Origin: CAZNEZ01 sp964572475
GTDB taxonomy: Bacteria > Bacillota > Clostridia > Lachnospirales > Lachnospiraceae
DNA length: 43,459 nt
NCBI GenBank assembly: GCA_964572475.1
Contig: CAZNEZ010000013.1
Coordinates: forward strand, 1 to 43,459
Direction: 5' to 3'
Below the pieces are notes generated by a model, which had not been told where the DNA came from, made no database searches, and saw only the letters and a list, made by a program, of their open reading frames with translations. Both the position numbers and the translations under genes were made by a program. Within the stretch, counting starts at the first letter, position 1. Each line of letters starts with the position of its first letter. Shown in pieces: positions 26,728 through 36,579 of the stretch.

Positions 26728-28377
26728 ATGGATATGCAACCTCAGGGAACACCCCAGGACATGAATCAACAACCAGTTGAACCAGCTATGCAACAGCCTA
26801 TTCAACCAAAGAAACCTAAAAAAGGACTTATTATTGGAATTATTATTGGAGTAATAGCAATTGCCGCAATAATAGCCACAACTGTAATTATTATTACAAG
26901 CAATAAGGGTTCAGATTCTAAGTCAGATGGTGATTACAAGTCAGCAGTTAAAGCTGCTTTAACTAATCTTTTTACTGTTAATAGTGAAAATGGATTAGCT
27001 AAAGATATAGATGTAGAATCACTATCAACAAATGTTCAATCATCAGGTTTTACATTTGACAGCACAACAACAATTAATACTTTACCAACTACTACTGGAC
27101 TTGAAGGTTCTAGTATAAAGTTTGCTTTATCAGCAGATAAATCTGATAACAAATATGCTGCTTCGGCAGAATTTGGAGGAATTGGTATTCAGGCATACAC
27201 CGATTTAGATAAAATCAGCATAGCCTGCCCTACAATCTTAGATGGATATGTTTCTGCTAAGCTTGAGAATTTACCAGATAATTATAATTCATCTGTTTTA
27301 TCTAGTGTTTTTGGAGTTATTCCTTCAGACGCTGTTTCAGGATATGATGAATTTTATACCCTTCTTACATCAGGTAATACTTCCGATTTGTTAAATGGTG
27401 TTGACCCAGAAGCTTATACAAAAGCTATGACTAGTGCAATTTCAACAGCCTTTGGTGATTTAGGAGAGTCTGTTGAGATTAATACATCAGATGATTCTGT
27501 TACACTTACTATTGATGGTAAAAAAGTTGATTATAAAGGATATGTTGTTAGTTTATCAACAGAAAAAGTTGCTGATGCATTTATCAATTTTGTTAAAGCT
27601 CTATTAAACAATAAGGAATTCAAATCAATACTTGAGTCACAGATGAATGATTCTGCATACTCAAGCTATACTTTTTCTATTGACGACTACATAGATTCTA
27701 TTGATTCACAATCAGCACTAATTAAATCTTCGTTAGTTTCAGCTATTGGAGCAACTCTTGAATGTAAAGTATTTGTTAATGACAAGACCGTTGGACAGAT
27801 TTCTTTTGAGAAAACAATTGATATGTCTGGAGTTTCAGCCGGAATTGAAGCTAAACTTCAGTTTCTTGGAAAAGAACAGCCAACAGATGTGGTTTCAGCT
27901 GTATTTAACATTAAGATGAATGATGAGAATATTGCTTCTTTAACCCTGGATACAACATCATCTAACGATGATTCTTCATGCAATATAAAATTAACTTCTG
28001 ATTATACTGGTGAATCAATTAAGCTTGAACTTAATACTTCATACAAAAATTCAGATCATTCATTTTCTATTAAAGCCAGTGGCGATACTGGAGAAGATTC
28101 AGGTGCTTTTACTCTTAAAGGAAGCTTTGATGATATAGATGCAGGTAACTCTTTTACTCTTAATATTGAGGAATTATCCGTATCTGTAGATGATAACGAG
28201 ATTTTAAATATTGAGACAGCTTTTGATTATTCGGTATTACAGGAAAAGATTTCTGATCTTTCTGGAACTGAATATGATGTTCTTAATATGGACCAGACAG
28301 CTTTAGCTACAATGATTTTAGAAGTTCAGACTAAGCTCTCTTCTTCCGGACTATTTGGAGCACAATCTGAAGAATAA
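26728..28377 (+). CDS. Membrane-anchored extracytoplasmic protein of unknown function in ABC-2 operon
   Basis: 549 aa, not recognised. A short Gln/Pro-rich cytoplasmic start (MDMQPQGTPQDM, with KKPKKG before the helix), one membrane helix (about 33-57), then ~490 residues that are Ser-, Asp- and Thr-rich with alternating hydrophobic positions, suggesting repeated beta-sheet modules outside the cell. ATG at 26728 fits the GGAG spacing better than the ATG at 26722. It lies between the ATPase and permease genes, so it may deliver substrate to, or receive it from, the transporter. The Gln/Pro-rich plus single-helix start is common in Clostridia proteins beside zinc-ribbon or DUF families. Confidence 0.82.
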   Translation: MDMQPQGTPQDMNQQPVEPAMQQPIQPKKPKKGLIIGIIIGVIAIAAIIATTVIIITSNKGSDSKSDGDYKSAVKAALTNLFTVNSENGLAKDIDVESLSTNVQSSGFTFDSTTTINTLPTTTGLEGSSIKFALSADKSDNKYAASAEFGGIGIQAYTDLDKISIACPTILDGYVSAKLENLPDNYNSSVLSSVFGVIPSDAVSGYDEFYTLLTSGNTSDLLNGVDPEAYTKAMTSAISTAFGDLGESVEINTSDDSVTLTIDGKKVDYKGYVVSLSTEKVADAFINFVKALLNNKEFKSILESQMNDSAYSSYTFSIDDYIDSIDSQSALIKSSLVSAIGATLECKVFVNDKTVGQISFEKTIDMSGVSAGIEAKLQFLGKEQPTDVVSAVFNIKMNDENIASLTLDTTSSNDDSSCNIKLTSDYTGESIKLELNTSYKNSDHSFSIKASGDTGEDSGAFTLKGSFDDIDAGNSFTLNIEELSVSVDDNEILNIETAFDYSVLQEKISDLSGTEYDVLNMDQTALATMILEVQTKLSSSGLFGAQSEE

Positions 28378-28381
28378 CATT

Positions 28382-29611
28382 ATGATAAGATTTTTAGAAT
28401 ATTTAAAGTTAGAAATTAAAAGGGCCTTTAAGGCCCTTCCTAAAATGTTACTTGGAGCAATTGTACTTACAATTTTAGTAGGTACAGTTGCTTTTTGTAG
28501 TCTAAAACTCACTTCTGACACAACTTCTGGATATAAAGTAAAGTTAGCTCTTGTTGTAGAAGATGACTCCTCTTTAATGAATTTAGGTCTTTCAATGCTA
28601 GATTCGGCTGCTGTATCCAGTACTTCCTGTGAATTTTTACAGGTTACAAAAGAAGAAGCAGACAAGCTTATGGCAGATGGTGAACTAGCTGGAATACTTT
28701 TATTCCCTGAAGGTCTTGTACGAAGTATTATAGATGGAACAAACAAGCCTATAGAAGTTACATTTCCCGAAAATTCAGGATTTGAATCAGCTATAATTCG
28801 TGAATTAACTGAAGCTGTAACAAGAATACTTGGCTCTGCTCAAGCTGAAGTTTACGCTTCATACGATTTTTATAAGTCACATCAACACAAAGAATACATT
28901 GATACATCTAACAAGTTACTCAACTCTGCGTTTATTAAACTGGCACTCACAAGAGAGTCCTCATTTACACAAAATGACCTTTCAACCACAAATGACTTAA
29001 GTCCTATAAACTACTATATTGCTGCTGGAATAACTCTCTTTATGTTTCTTTGGGGAATAACATGCTCCTCACTCGTAGGGCAAAAGAATATCCCTTTAGC
29101 AAGCAAACTAAGGGTAAATCGATTAGGCTCAATGGTACAAACATTTGCTAAATTACTATCTATGCTTATATTATTTCTAATTATTGTATCAATAATTGGA
29201 TTTGTATTAGTGTTTATAAGGGCACTTGGATATATTCATAGCGATTTGTTAACTCTTCCACGAGTATTTAATATAATACTTTTATCAATTCCAGGTATTA
29301 TACTATGTTGTACAGTTATCCTTTTCATATATGAATTGGCCTCTGGTGCTACAACAGGTGTATTGCTGTTATTTGCCTTTACGGTAATATCATTTTTTAC
29401 ATCTGGATGTTTTTTACCACTTGCATTATTACCAAAGCAAATTCAGACAATTTCAGAATATCTTCCAGCAACTTTGATATTAAAACAGCTTGCTAATACA
29501 TTTAAGCATAGCCTTAACCACGATTTAACTGCCGCTATTGTATCACTTAGCGTTGCTTTATATATATTTACGTCATTAATTGCACGTTTTAGAGAGGAGC
29601 ATTTATCATGA
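28382..29611 (+). CDS. ABC-2 type permease subunit 1
   Basis: 409 aa. One N-terminal helix (about 18-40), an extracytoplasmic domain of about 160 residues and then five to six C-terminal helices (about 210-405): the ABC-2 exporter topology. The ATG at 28382 lies 4 nt after the preceding stop; an upstream TTG would overlap that gene and lacks support. It overlaps the next gene by 4 nt (ATGA), so the two permeases are coupled. A Cys-rich or metal motif is absent. Substrate unknown. Confidence 0.85.
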   Translation: MIRFLEYLKLEIKRAFKALPKMLLGAIVLTILVGTVAFCSLKLTSDTTSGYKVKLALVVEDDSSLMNLGLSMLDSAAVSSTSCEFLQVTKEEADKLMADGELAGILLFPEGLVRSIIDGTNKPIEVTFPENSGFESAIIRELTEAVTRILGSAQAEVYASYDFYKSHQHKEYIDTSNKLLNSAFIKLALTRESSFTQNDLSTTNDLSPINYYIAAGITLFMFLWGITCSSLVGQKNIPLASKLRVNRLGSMVQTFAKLLSMLILFLIIVSIIGFVLVFIRALGYIHSDLLTLPRVFNIILLSIPGIILCCTVILFIYELASGATTGVLLLFAFTVISFFTSGCFLPLALLPKQIQTISEYLPATLILKQLANTFKHSLNHDLTAAIVSLSVALYIFTSLIARFREEHLS

Positions 29612-30663
29612 AAAAGTTTTTAATCTGGTTATATCTATTGACCAAAAGGCAGATTAAAAAGATTTCCTTTATTATATTGATTCTTTCTATTCCTGCTATG
29701 ATTTATGGTATTAAGACATTATTTACAAGCTATGAGATTTCTGTAAATGTTGCTGTCTATAATCCTATTGATTCTGAATGGGCTGACAAGATTATGTCCT
29801 CTTTAAAAAGCAGCACTGGTATTGTTAAATACATACGCTGTGATTCAAAAGAGGCTCTTATTGACATGGTAACATCTGGTGATGCTGAATGTGGATATGC
29901 CTTTCATGAAGACATGGAGGAGAGAATGCAGAGCAAAAATATTAAAGATATAATTGATGTTTACTCAGCTCCTGATTCAATGGTAGCCAAGCTTACAAAT
30001 GAAATTATGTTTTCATACATTTTTAAAGTACACGCCTATAACCTCCTTGAAGACGATATGGTTAATAGTGGTTTATTTAATGATGTCGAAATCCCTAATA
30101 TGCGTAATGAACTACGAAATAGATATAATGAATACTTAACTGGTAATGACACATTTCAGTTTGCATACTCAAATGATGGAACTAACTTTAACTTATCTAT
30201 CGACCTTAGCTCTTACACAAGAACCCCTGTCTATGGTATGATTGCCGTAATCATCTTTATGTCTGGACTTGCAGGTGCTCTACAGTGGTACAAAGATAAA
30301 AAAACTGGCATGTTTATTACTGCCAGCTACCGCTTTAAACCATTTATTGCATTAATTGATATTATAATTCCAACCTTTATTACTGCAATAGTAAGTTATA
30401 TTTCATTATGCTATTTTAAGATTCCAGGTTCACCCTACAAGAATCTAACTGCTCTTATACTATACTCATTACTTGTTAGCGCATTTGTATATATTCTTAG
30501 ATTGATTATTTCAAGCGAAACTGCATTTTGTACCATGATTCCTTTTTTTGCTATGGCATCGCTTGTATGCTGTCCTATTTTTATCAATCTTGCAACATTT
30601 ATACCTGTTATGAGAATAGTACAAAAATTCTTACTGCCATCATACTTTCTAATGCTTATATAA
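29608..30663 (+). CDS. ABC-2 type permease subunit 2
   Basis: 351 aa, same plan as its partner: a first helix (about 18-38), an extracytoplasmic domain (about 40-200) and C-terminal helices from about 210. Similarity in plan but not sequence suggests a heterodimeric permease with the 28382 product. GAGGAG lies 8 nt before the ATG. Last gene of the four-gene operon; no clear hairpin terminator follows, and a convergent gene begins after 47 nt. Confidence 0.83.
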   Translation: MKKFLIWLYLLTKRQIKKISFIILILSIPAMIYGIKTLFTSYEISVNVAVYNPIDSEWADKIMSSLKSSTGIVKYIRCDSKEALIDMVTSGDAECGYAFHEDMEERMQSKNIKDIIDVYSAPDSMVAKLTNEIMFSYIFKVHAYNLLEDDMVNSGLFNDVEIPNMRNELRNRYNEYLTGNDTFQFAYSNDGTNFNLSIDLSSYTRTPVYGMIAVIIFMSGLAGALQWYKDKKTGMFITASYRFKPFIALIDIIIPTFITAIVSYISLCYFKIPGSPYKNLTALILYSLLVSAFVYILRLIISSETAFCTMIPFFAMASLVCCPIFINLATFIPVMRIVQKFLLPSYFLMLI

Positions 30664-30710
30664 CAAAGCGCTGCGACATTTCCTACAAAATAAATAACTG
30701 ACATTTACAT

Positions 30711-32261
30711 CTAGAATAATGGTGCAAACAGCCTCATTATTCTACCTAATATCTTTTCTCTTATTGGTCTTTTACGTACATCCTCTAGTGTTACATAATG
30801 AGATTTTAATAATGTTTCCTGAAAATCTTTTTCAACATCAACAACAGCACTATTCTTATAGAAATATGTTCCGCATTCAAAATTCAGATATAGGCTTCTG
30901 CAATCCAGATTAATGGTACCTACAGTAGCCTTATCATTATCTGATACAAACACCTTTGCATGAACAAATCCCGGTGTGTACTCATAGATTTGTACTCCTG
31001 CCTCGATAAGCTCTGCATAATATGTTTTAGCTATATAAAATGCATATGGTTTATCTGTAATATGTGGCAGTAAAATAATAACTTCTACTCCCCTTTTAGC
31101 TGTATGCATAAGTGAACCTATAAGTTCATTATCTAATATAAGATAAGGTGTCATAATATGTACATAATCTGTAGATTGATTAAGAATATCAAGATATACA
31201 TTTTCTCCTGTATTTTCCATATCTAAAGGTGTATCAGCATAAGGCATAACATATCCGTATTCACCTTTTATATCAGTATTCTCTACTATATATTGTTTAT
31301 AGTCCTCTTCCGTTTTTTCAGATATATTCCACATCTGAAGAAACATCATTGTAAAACTGTTAACTGCATCTCCCTGCACCATAACAGACGTATCTTTCCA
31401 ATGTCCAAATCTTACCTTTTTGTTGATATATTCATCTGCTAAATTTACACCACCTGTAAATGCAACTTTACCATCAATAACAAGAATTTTTCTGTGGTCC
31501 CTATTATTCTGATGAGTAGACAATACAGGCTTTATTGGTGAAAACATCTTACATTTTAGCCCTGCTTTTTGCATATATTTAGGATAATGATATGGAAGTA
31601 ATGCTAAAGTACACATTCCATCATACATTAATCTTACTTCAACACCTTCCTTAGCTTTTCTAATAAGTATCTCAAGAATTGTATCCCACATCAAACCATG
31701 GTCAATAATAAAATACTCTAAAAATATGAATTTCTCGGCTTTTTCAAGTTGAAGCTTTAACTCTTCGTATTTATCTTCACCTAAAGGAAAATATTTAACT
31801 GTTGAATTTTCAAATATTGGATAGCAACCATATTCAACTACATACCTTGCTGTAGAAGCTACTAGCTTTGAATCTAACATCAGATGGTCCATAACCGCAC
31901 CATCTTGTACCATATATGGTGCAATTTCACTTCCTAGCTTCTCGTATCTACGTTCAATTCTCTTGGTTTCATTCTGAAAATGTGAAAACAGGTACATAAG
32001 TGTTCCAAAAATCGGAATAACTGCCACAGGTATTACCCATGACAGTTTAAACGTAGAATTAGTACGATCATTTACAATGTTAATAATAACTGTAATTGAC
32101 AGAACTGTAAATCCAATATAAAAATATGTTATATAATCCTGAAACAAAAATACTGCCATGACTACTGCCAAAACCTGTAACAGGCATAATAGTATTACTA
32201 CAAGTGTTCTTCCATATATAACTCTCTGTAATCGTTTCTTATTCTTGTCTATAAAATCCAT
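30711..32261 (-). CDS. cls: Cardiolipin synthase (phospholipase D family)
   Basis: 516 aa. Two N-terminal helices (about 19-60) and a third near 70-95 anchor two phospholipase D domains: HKD1 at His256-x-Lys258 with Asp263, HKD2 at His434-x-Lys436 with Asp441, each in the HxKxxxxD pattern. The enzyme joins two phosphatidylglycerols into cardiolipin at the membrane. GAAGG lies 9 nt before the ATG. It is the last gene of the leftward run that starts with the SGNH lipoprotein, 39 nt after the DHHW gene. Confidence 0.92.
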   Translation of the reverse strand: MDFIDKNKKRLQRVIYGRTLVVILLCLLQVLAVVMAVFLFQDYITYFYIGFTVLSITVIINIVNDRTNSTFKLSWVIPVAVIPIFGTLMYLFSHFQNETKRIERRYEKLGSEIAPYMVQDGAVMDHLMLDSKLVASTARYVVEYGCYPIFENSTVKYFPLGEDKYEELKLQLEKAEKFIFLEYFIIDHGLMWDTILEILIRKAKEGVEVRLMYDGMCTLALLPYHYPKYMQKAGLKCKMFSPIKPVLSTHQNNRDHRKILVIDGKVAFTGGVNLADEYINKKVRFGHWKDTSVMVQGDAVNSFTMMFLQMWNISEKTEEDYKQYIVENTDIKGEYGYVMPYADTPLDMENTGENVYLDILNQSTDYVHIMTPYLILDNELIGSLMHTAKRGVEVIILLPHITDKPYAFYIAKTYYAELIEAGVQIYEYTPGFVHAKVFVSDNDKATVGTINLDCRSLYLNFECGTYFYKNSAVVDVEKDFQETLLKSHYVTLEDVRKRPIREKILGRIMRLFAPLF

Positions 32262-32300
32262 ATCAAAGCCTTCTTCTGTCTGTTCTTTACTATATATTCC

Positions 32301-33467
32301 TTATTTTGTTAAAAATACTGAGTTTGTATCTGTAACAAAATGTATTGTGTTATATAGAACAAGTATATCTGTTATTCCTTTTTCTTCTATAAGCTGACTA
32401 ATTCCCATCTTATAATATCTAAGATCAACCATATACGTTGATTCAAAATGATTAACTGCAAAAGGTGCAAAACAATGAGCAAATGAATCTTTAACAATCA
32501 AAAGCTTTCTTCCATTGTTTACATTAGTATCAATCTGAACAATAGAATGATTTCCATCTAAAAATACTGAATACTTATCCTTAGTTTCTATCTTATCCAT
32601 ATTGTAAAGCGTATTGCTTGTATCCTCTGACATCTCATAAGAGACTTTATATCCATAATCTTTTTTAACTTTAAAAAGATTAATCGAATCATCTTCAAAG
32701 TCAAAGTTTAACTTAGAAAAAATAGTTCCTCTAAAACTGTCTGAGACCATTTCAATATCAAAATCATCCTTTGTTAATGGCACTAATCCTGATTCCTTAG
32801 CCCACTGCTCATATGCATAAAATGCTCCAAGTGTAGTCCAATGGTGGTCTGTTTTGTAGTAGATGTACTCATTCTTATGCCCATTAAGTGTATCTCTTAC
32901 ATCCACAAACTGTCCATCTGTGATATCTGATTTAACCTTATCTATAAAGGAATTCTGGTCATATGTCTCTGCAAATGCTGGAAGTTTATCGCTAAGAGTC
33001 ATAACTGCCGTTGGTACTATTATAGCATTAACATGCTCTTTTTCAAGAATTTTTCCATATTTATTAATAAAATCTGTCATTCTTCCTTCATTCTTATCAG
33101 CAAGCTTATCATCTATTGGGTTAGTCTTATCATTAGGGTTATGCTGCTCAATAAGGTAATTATCATCACAGAGATATACACCATTAATGTCCTTTTTTTG
33201 CATAGCAATTTCAGTATATGTTTTTATGCTAATCCAGCTATCACGCATCACAAACTGATCTGATATATAGTCTTCATAGTTGCTTCCAAAATCGCCATTA
33301 ATAATAGTTTTAAGTGATAATTCCGGCATCTGTGCAAGTTCTCTATTCTCATTTTCAGAAAATGCTTTAGATGGAATCAAAAAATTTGAAATAGCTATTA
33401 AAAATACAATTAAAAGAAATACAATTGTTGTTACTATAGAATTTATCTTTTTCAATCTTATCTCCAT
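32301..33467 (-). CDS. DHHW/AlgX-like extracytoplasmic acyltransferase
   Basis: 388 aa. N-terminal signal anchor (about 10-32) and a large extracytoplasmic SGNH-like domain with the family-naming DHHW motif (207-210, YYKTDHHWTTLG) and the matching Ser328/His331 (KDSFAH). In the alginate system AlgX and AlgJ use Asp-His and Ser to add acetyl groups handed over by an MBOAT protein. The next gene upstream encodes such an MBOAT, so it is probably the terminal transferase for an extracellular polymer. Start is ATG 33467; a TTG at 33455 has a better-spaced GGAG. Confidence 0.87.
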   Translation of the reverse strand: MEIRLKKINSIVTTIVFLLIVFLIAISNFLIPSKAFSENENRELAQMPELSLKTIINGDFGSNYEDYISDQFVMRDSWISIKTYTEIAMQKKDINGVYLCDDNYLIEQHNPNDKTNPIDDKLADKNEGRMTDFINKYGKILEKEHVNAIIVPTAVMTLSDKLPAFAETYDQNSFIDKVKSDITDGQFVDVRDTLNGHKNEYIYYKTDHHWTTLGAFYAYEQWAKESGLVPLTKDDFDIEMVSDSFRGTIFSKLNFDFEDDSINLFKVKKDYGYKVSYEMSEDTSNTLYNMDKIETKDKYSVFLDGNHSIVQIDTNVNNGRKLLIVKDSFAHCFAPFAVNHFESTYMVDLRYYKMGISQLIEEKGITDILVLYNTIHFVTDTNSVFLTK

Positions 33468-33552
33468 TCTTGCCTACTGCCTTATTATATGGCATTAAGC
33501 ACAATTCTCTTATGCTTCAACTATCATAAATAATCCTTTATTTCACCATATT

Positions 33553-34968
33553 TTAAAATCTAAAGTATAAAAATGGATTGTACGAAGCATCTACAATAAA
33601 TGCAATTGATAATGCAAATGCTAAAACTAAAAATATATTTTGAACAACCGTTATTAAAATATGTTTCTGTTCAAGTCTTAAAATAGTTTTCTTAACCAAT
33701 CTATTCGGAATATCCGTTGAAGCTAAGGCTAGTACAATAATCAGTATTCCATTTGTACATAATAGATATAAAGTATTAGTATTAATAAAATCTGCACCAC
33801 CAAACATAGTTTTGATATATGAGAAGGCCTCTCCTAAGGAATCAAATGCAAATATAACCCAGCTAATAAGTACAAGTACTAAAGTATATGCATGTCTAAA
33901 AAATGCTGGTATCTTTTCCAGATATTTACCATAAACAAATTTTTCCAGTAATAGTAAAATTCCAAAATAAATTCCCCATACTAAAAAGCTCCAATTAGCG
34001 CCATGCCATATTCCTGTTAATCCCCATACTATTAATATGTTCCTAATATTATTAAATTTACTTCCCCTATTACCTCCTAGTGGAATATATACATATTCTC
34101 TAAACCATGTACCAAGAGAAATATGCCATCTTCTCCAAAATTCTGTAATACTTTTTGACATATATGGATAATTAAAGTTCTCTAGGAATTTAAATCCAAA
34201 CATATTTCCTAATCCAATTGCCATATCTGAATATCCTGAGAAATCAAAATATATCTGTAAAGCAAAAGATATTGCACCAAGCCATGCCATAACAACAGTC
34301 ATATTACCAACAGAGGTAGCAGAAATAGTATCCCATAACATACCTATATTATTTGCAAATAGTACCTTTTTACCAAGACCTGTAATAAATCTCACTACTC
34401 CATATGAAAATTGGTCAAAAGTTTCTTTTCTATTATCCAGCTGCTTAGCGATAGTTTTATACTGTACAATAGGTCCTGCAATAAGCTGAGGAAATAATGC
34501 TACATATGCACCAAAAGATATAATATTCTTCTGGGCCTTTGCCTCTCCACGATATACGTCTATTGTATAAGACATTGTTTGAAATGTATAAAACGATATA
34601 CCTATCGGTAATGAAAGGTTAAGTAATGGTATCGCTGTCCCAAAAATTCCATTTATATTGCCAATAAGAAAATCCGAATATTTAAAAAATCCTAAAAGAA
34701 GCAGGTTAATAATTACAGATGAAAGTACTGTTAACTTCGCTCTGTTAATCATACCCTGCTTCTTATATCGAGCCACAAGAAGTCCATGTGTATAATCAAC
34801 AATTGTAGAAAAAATCATCAGTACAACATACACACGTTCACCCCATGCATAGAATATAAGGCTCGTTAAGAATAATATTAAATTTTTTAAATTCCTTGGT
34901 GCAATATAATATAACAGCAATACAATTGGTAAAAATTTAAACAGAAATAATAAACTGCTAAATACCAT
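33553..34968 (-). CDS. MBOAT-family membrane O-acyltransferase (AlgI/DltB-like)
   Basis: 471 aa, about 11 helices. The hallmark stretch is present: FWRRWHISLGTWFREYVYIPLGG and the invariant His322 in TGIWHGANWSF (quoted in parts). MBOATs take an acyl group from a cytoplasmic donor and pass it across the membrane. AGGAGG lies 5 nt before the ATG; 17 nt after the DUF4358 gene. With the DHHW and SGNH proteins it forms an acyl-transfer set. No dltA, dltC or dltD is nearby, so D-alanylation is unlikely. Confidence 0.93.
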   Translation of the reverse strand: MVFSSLLFLFKFLPIVLLLYYIAPRNLKNLILFLTSLIFYAWGERVYVVLMIFSTIVDYTHGLLVARYKKQGMINRAKLTVLSSVIINLLLLGFFKYSDFLIGNINGIFGTAIPLLNLSLPIGISFYTFQTMSYTIDVYRGEAKAQKNIISFGAYVALFPQLIAGPIVQYKTIAKQLDNRKETFDQFSYGVVRFITGLGKKVLFANNIGMLWDTISATSVGNMTVVMAWLGAISFALQIYFDFSGYSDMAIGLGNMFGFKFLENFNYPYMSKSITEFWRRWHISLGTWFREYVYIPLGGNRGSKFNNIRNILIVWGLTGIWHGANWSFLVWGIYFGILLLLEKFVYGKYLEKIPAFFRHAYTLVLVLISWVIFAFDSLGEAFSYIKTMFGGADFINTNTLYLLCTNGILIIVLALASTDIPNRLVKKTILRLEQKHILITVVQNIFLVLAFALSIAFIVDASYNPFLYFRF

Positions 34969-34985
34969 TTGTATTTCCTCCTATG

Positions 34986-35531
34986 TTATTTTAACTTGGC
35001 AATAATTGCTTCATATGCTGTATTATTATCTTTTTCACATGCTGCTTTAATATCAGCTTCTTCTTCCAAATCTACTGCATTTCCACCTAACTGAATATAA
35101 AATACATAATTACCTTCAGTCTTAACGATAGAAGCGTTTGTTTTAGGTATATTCATTGGATATTGCGCCTGATCAGCAATCTTTGTATCTCTTAAAGCCT
35201 TAAGTTCTTTTTCAACATCTGCTACTTTTCCGTCCTTTGCCTTAGCAATAATAATCATATCTGCATTCATTGCTATCTGTGGCATATCAACAATTAATTC
35301 ATCACAATTCGCAAATGTAATATTAACAAGGTCTGCCGCATCTTCACCTTCTGTTGGTCCATTAGGATAATAATTGTCTCCTAATGCATCTGCTGCTGCC
35401 TTCTGAAGTACTGATACTTTAACATCCTTTACTGCTTTCGTTGTTGACTTCTCATCATCTGATTTTGATGAACATGCCGTCAATGTAAAAACCATTGACA
35501 TAATTAATAATCCACTAAGTATTTTTTTCAT
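34986..35531 (-). CDS. DUF4358 lipoprotein
   Basis: 181 aa. Lipobox TLTAC (Cys20). The mature part matches DUF4358 lipoproteins of Lachnospiraceae: an alternating alpha/beta protein of about 160 residues with ADMIIIAKAKDGKVADVE and YVFYIQLGG. Start at 35531 is chosen because GGAGAAG lies 8 nt upstream; the TTG at 35546 is inside that site. It sits 17 nt before the MBOAT gene, a pairing common in this family, and may be an accessory factor of the acylation machinery. Confidence 0.88.
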   Translation of the reverse strand: MKKILSGLLIMSMVFTLTACSSKSDDEKSTTKAVKDVKVSVLQKAAADALGDNYYPNGPTEGEDAADLVNITFANCDELIVDMPQIAMNADMIIIAKAKDGKVADVEKELKALRDTKIADQAQYPMNIPKTNASIVKTEGNYVFYIQLGGNAVDLEEEADIKAACEKDNNTAYEAIIAKLK

Positions 35532-35627
35532 TTCACACTTCTCCAATCTGTTTATATATTTATTGACTTATAGTCATATATAAGTATTCCTTGTAAATAT
35601 CAATCTATTCAATATTATATCATATAC

Positions 35628-36425
35628 TCAATCTACTAATATCTTAAGATATTCAACCCACTTTTTACAGTATTCTTTATTGTAATGCACTCCATCTTTT
35701 GATGCTGAATCAGGAATTCCCCCATTAGCATTTTTAAACTTACTGCATAAATCAACATAAGTACATCCTGTGTTCTCTGCTGCTGCTTTAACAAATGTAT
35801 TAAACTTGTCCACATTGGGGTTATTATATACATTATCCTTCTTTGTATCTGATACTGGAAGAATTGACTGCACATATATTTTTGCATTTGGCTGTGATGA
35901 TTTTATCTTCTTAAGAAGCTCTTCATATCTTTCCTGAAATACTTTTGTACTATTCCAGCCTAATTCATTAACGCCATACATGACAAATACTCTTTTATAT
36001 TGATGTTGCGCAAGTGCATCAAGAACTGTACCTTTTGTACCATTATCCAGATTAATAGACTTATTAGTTATAGCAGTCTTAACATTCAAACCAACATTTG
36101 CAAAAAATGTTGCTTTAGGAATGATTGCATAATTGCATAATCCTTCTGTCCTTGAATCACCTATAAATACCGAATCAGAAAATTCATCTTTTACATTAGA
36201 ATCAACTGGAGGTATAGTAGCCTCTTGCGTAGTTGTCTGTTTCGTATTATCTTCTGTAGCTTTTTCTGATACAGTCTCTTTTGTAACCGGCTCACCCTGT
36301 ACCGTTGTCTGTTGTTCACTTGTCTCTTGATCATTAATCTTAAGTTCGTTACTAGAGCTTGAGCATCCTGTTAATAATATCATTGCTGATGCTGTAATAA
36401 CAATTGCTTTAATTATTTTTCTCAT
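35628..36425 (-). CDS. SGNH/GDSL-type esterase lipoprotein
   Basis: 265 aa. Signal peptide with lipobox LLTGC (Cys21), a Thr/Glu/Gln-rich linker (about 25-80), then an SGNH hydrolase domain: block I GDSR with Ser91, block III GVNE with Asn153, block V DGVH with Asp244 and His247. Surface-located acyl-ester hydrolase or transferase; next to the MBOAT set it could remove or transfer the same acetyl groups. GGAGAT lies 6 nt before the ATG, after a small CCAGA/TCTGG hairpin (36437-36455). Confidence 0.9.
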   Translation of the reverse strand: MRKIIKAIVITASAMILLTGCSSSSNELKINDQETSEQQTTVQGEPVTKETVSEKATEDNTKQTTTQEATIPPVDSNVKDEFSDSVFIGDSRTEGLCNYAIIPKATFFANVGLNVKTAITNKSINLDNGTKGTVLDALAQHQYKRVFVMYGVNELGWNSTKVFQERYEELLKKIKSSQPNAKIYVQSILPVSDTKKDNVYNNPNVDKFNTFVKAAAENTGCTYVDLCSKFKNANGGIPDSASKDGVHYNKEYCKKWVEYLKILVD

Positions 36426-36579
36426 ACCTTATCTCCATTCCAGATATCCCTCTGGTATTATATTTTACTGTACATCAGATATAATACACATTCCACCTTA
36501 AAAAGTAAATACGTTACGTTGATTATTACTGATATTTAATATCTCGTTAATAATAATGATAACATATCGTCTTTAAAAT

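Noticed and set aside
33553..34968. DltB (teichoic acid D-alanylation)
   Set aside because: MBOAT family fits DltB too, but dltA, dltC and dltD are missing, and a DHHW protein and SGNH hydrolase fit the alginate-type acetylation set better.
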